Part shown: one piece after another, positions 32,601-33,553 of the stretch
How positions within the stretch are numbered: the first letter of the stretch is position 1
How the letters are laid out: each line of letters starts with the position of its first letter
Assembly (NCBI GenBank): GCA_900770185.1
Contig: CAAGJM010000020.1
Span: 1 to 33,553 of the forward strand
DNA from: Clostridia bacterium
Lineage (GTDB): Bacteria > Bacillota > Clostridia > Christensenellales > Borkfalkiaceae
Direction: 5' to 3'
Length of the DNA stretch: 33,553 nt
The notes under the pieces: model-generated
What the model saw: only the letters and a program-made list of their open reading frames with translations
Told to the model about the DNA's origin: nothing
The model's database searches: none
Program-made: the position numbers and the translations under genes

Positions 32601-33224
32601 CGAATTGATTATCATAAAATTAGAACTGTCGTTCACGTCGGTAAGCGTTACGGTGAAATTTTCCAGCTCTTTGTAGTTCCTGTTTAAAGTAGAATCGGTA
32701 GGGGTTTTATTATATCTATTGACGTGCGGAGCGAACGCAAACGCTATAAAGTTTGCGTAAGTATCCGAGCCGTTATAATACTTGCCGTTGACGTTTTCGG
32801 TAGATTCGTCATATAAAAATTTATTGTAATCGCCCGTTTCCGAACCGTCTTTAAGCTCCATTTCGGCTTTAGCCGCAGCGGATAACCCGGACGCGGGTTT
32901 TTCGGTGCCGTAAGTCATATCGACGCCGTTCCAGTACGATTTACTTAAATCAATCGTGCCTAAATCGAACTTCGCGCCGCTCGAACCCGTCAGTTTAAGA
33001 CCGGTGAAAGCTTTGCCCGTGCCGTCAACGTTTTCGCCGTACGAAACAGCCGCATTGTTGCCGCTTTTTATAACGGTGGAAACAATGCCGCTCGTGTCAA
33101 CGGTCTGAGTAGCGGCGTATGCGCCCGTTTTGTTAAGGCTTGCCGTTGCGATTACCGCAGACGTTGCCAAACAAATCGAAAGTGTTGCCGATGCTATAAT
33201 TTTGCGTAATTTCATCTTTCTCAT
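29670..33224 (-). CDS. Membrane-anchored surface protein with duplicated shared domain and InlB-type repeats
   Basis: The 1184-residue protein has a Sec signal (cleavage after about AYA, residue 37). Two copies of the shared domain follow: about 41-365 (FTGLKLTGSSGAKFDL 73-88, AWNGFSSSKVNVTVTF 318-333, VITSLGGYDL 356-365) and about 518-765 (YKGIVLTGGANATFKL 518-533, AWAGFKSGKVKLTVQF 698-713, IVLTSVAGYDL 755-765). Residues 962-1097 form two InlB/Listeria-Bacteroides-type repeats (KTFTGWYLNGRKI, and YVFEGWFDEGGNKV with VYAKF). A membrane helix (about 1132-1156) and KKKK end the exported part. No LPXTG is present. It is first in the operon. The start is probably ATG 33224, although the ATG at 33215 is possible. 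Confidence 0.87.
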   Translation of the reverse strand: MRKMKLRKIIASATLSICLATSAVIATASLNKTGAYAATQTVDTSGIVSTVIKSGNNAAVSYGENVDGTGKAFTGLKLTGSSGAKFDLGTIDLSKSYWNGVDMTYGTEKPASGLSAAAKAEMELKDGSETGDYNKFLYDESTENVNGKYYNGSDTYANFIAFAFAPHVNRYNKTPTDSTLNRNYKELENFTVTLTDVNDSSNFMIINSSEQGDNNLNGRNLGVRGNNQKLAGMRKFSSGGPRIYNGLRVRMFDAGSADQIPYELCYKQNWSATSAAERNPALYSPNGSAAAGTIAGTWLIRKFAKTEYVDNNVGDTAAWNGFSSSKVNVTVTFNNVRTLTDMNDDSLSNNGITSLVITSLGGYDLTVPTQEIDESEVSAGELKVSGQNSATVTYGTDAYIYAPKKAHRFGGSYVTDTETDVYYAGKIINALTYGLDGKSTAKLTFNKEGIYTLKHKIGSETLTEVIRCESNQIYPTASLASEFNPSEGATATYGEKTVLNAGGGDFYLTSNESAKKTYKGIVLTGGANATFKLDKPIDITQFKWNDASSFDSLFEFAITPDGKTRAKAAKRDGSEGYWTIALRDLNSLTFVIEDAEDPTQKVTVTYGGSGEVTEDQGTEKSVVSAAANGQALAAYRENKGGYVASCPKETGFNGNVNNSTKIVFDYKKNSLYSNVEFIGLTGDSYLIRDFNDASNGPAWAGFKSGKVKLTVQFGTLVKEGDKITNSEAAYGVSKGFTGDTTAYRTDESELTETSIVLTSVAGYDLSKESFAVSHENDIVSYFNQDGTLFDETDKNTTVKTVNDDILLPSVTQSNFINGNIDFDGYYEFIAPSGAVIASGAYANNGVITSDKLLAAGRGTYTLNITDAYNRTKTVEYKVGAVLTAEVGKNATLYLNGKKYSEGEEIIVYSDNVAVRIELNEGYEIEGYKIDDDSCTLINVGGDLYLEANLVNSKNVFRPVVSATKYTISYGFFDSTITDIPESQIFTVETRNDLALTVPTAEGKTFTGWYLNGRKITSGADLKLENVTLTGAFGEERITVTFVVDGEESYGYKFEGGSLTDYVPQKDGYVFEGWFDEGGNKVNLANVAADVKVYAKFTPAGEISTGDKETAGVNDGEAAVIDAEIKEPYYIGVVELVSFGLALIGLAGTIVGLVLFLKKKKAGAARGIADGAEANADEINEGKGE

Positions 33225-33266
33225 TTTCCCAATTAGATTTTTGCTGTTATGATATTAAGCAGTTTT

Positions 33267-33325
33267 CCCGCCCCGCTTGTTAAAAGGGGGTGCCATTGCG
33301 TGTAACGCATTGGCGGGGGTGGTTG
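33267..33325 (+). repeat. GC-flanked hairpin element, copy 2
   Basis: CCCGCCCCGCTTGTTAAAAG and a G-run precede the stem GCCATTGCG-TGTAA-CGCATTGGC (8 of 9 pairs), followed by GGGGGTGGTT. The block order is the same as at 3992-4047 (opposite strand) and 33428-33487. It lies in the 329-base gene-free stretch upstream of the surface protein operon. No clear operon promoter was recognised in that stretch. Confidence 0.65.
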
Positions 33326-33427
33326 AGTTTTAAATAAACCCTATCCTTAACCGCTTGTCCGCACTGTGTTGTTGTTTTTTGGTTGAACTCCGTCGCCGAT
33401 AAGTCACAAAGAGCGGCTAAACGCCAC

Positions 33428-33487
33428 TCCCTTTGCCCGCCTTGTGTAAAGGGGGGTGTTTTCGCATTTCTGCGAAAACGGGGGGAT
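33428..33487 (+). repeat. GC-flanked hairpin element, copy 3
   Basis: CTCCCTTTGCCCGCCTTGTG, a short A-run and six G bases precede a perfect 9-bp stem, GTTTTCGCA-TTTC-TGCGAAAAC, followed by GGGGGGAT. The flanks match copies 1 and 2, whereas the stem is unrelated in sequence. Confidence 0.7.
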
Positions 33488-33516
33488 AGTTTTTATATAT
33501 ATCCCACAATAACCAA

Positions 33517-33553
33517 CAATCTCTCAGTCGGCTTTGCCGACAGCTCTCTTTAC
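33517..33553 (-). repeat. GC-flanked hairpin element, copy 4, cut by the window edge
   Basis: TCTCTCA, stem GTCGGC-TTT-GCCGAC, then AGCTCTCTTTAC up to the window end. It matches the first half of the element in the orientation of copy 1. Very similar sequences are common between genes in gut Firmicutes. Confidence 0.55.

Noticed and set aside
29670..33224. Cell-wall sorting signal in the large surface proteins
   Set aside because: Both membrane-anchored proteins have a C-terminal helix and a positive tail but no LPXTG-like motif before it, so sortase attachment is not supported.
33225..33553. CRISPR array in the repeat-rich end of the window
   Set aside because: The repeats are few, imperfect, of changing orientation and contain their own hairpins; there are no regularly spaced identical units and no cas genes.
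33225..33553. rha-type operator upstream of the surface protein operon
   Set aside because: Neither GCAATAGTA nor paired ATGCAA words were found there, so direct control by the rhamnose regulator is not claimed.

Overview
The window looks like chromosome from an uncultured, probably gut-associated Clostridia-type Firmicute. The grounds are moderate GC, lipobox-type signal peptides, strong AAGGAG-type ribosome binding sites, a GatB/YqeY protein, a DUF1846 protein, CUT1-type sugar ABC permeases without their own ATPase, and very large exported Ig-like proteins. The exact taxon cannot be read from the sequence. No rRNA, tRNA, prophage, transposase gene or CRISPR array was seen.

Left part (1-10.8 kb) is mixed housekeeping. 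It holds the 3' end of an unidentified plus-strand gene; an acidic, repeat-containing hypothetical protein; a CPA2 cation/proton antiporter; a RadC-like protein with a damaged metalloprotease motif; a Na/Pi cotransporter with a PhoU-like tail; a two-gene mrp-gatB/yqeY operon; a DUF1846 gene overlapping a leucine-rich-repeat lipoprotein; and a YgjV-type membrane protein. The intergenic stretches are packed with short dispersed inverted-repeat elements. In two families the hairpin stems differ between copies but still pair.

Middle part (10.9-16.4 kb) is an L-rhamnose module. The operon rhaB-rhaA-rhaD (minus strand) converts L-rhamnose through rhamnulose and rhamnulose-1-phosphate to dihydroxyacetone phosphate and lactaldehyde. 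Two AraC-type regulators flank it, one divergent from rhaB. The rhaB/araC control region has a mirrored design: each promoter carries the same 9-bp word exactly 9 nt past its -10 box, with a two-turn direct repeat between them.

Right part (16.5-33.2 kb) is a single minus-strand series of seven closely spaced genes. In order of transcription they are a 1184-aa membrane-anchored surface protein, a 1018-aa membrane-anchored surface protein, a sugar-binding lipoprotein, two sugar permeases, a 985-aa secreted Ig-like protein and a 1069-aa DUF4838 lipoprotein. Three of the four giant proteins carry one or two copies of what I read as the same, unnamed beta-rich domain (five copies in all). The fourth has three tandem repeats inserted in its glycosidase-like part. 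This looks like an extracellular glycan capture, trimming and import system. Its placement beside rhaBAD suggests a rhamnose-containing glycan, but no shared operator was found, so that link is inference. This operon and the mirrored rha control region are the best candidates for undescribed biology here.
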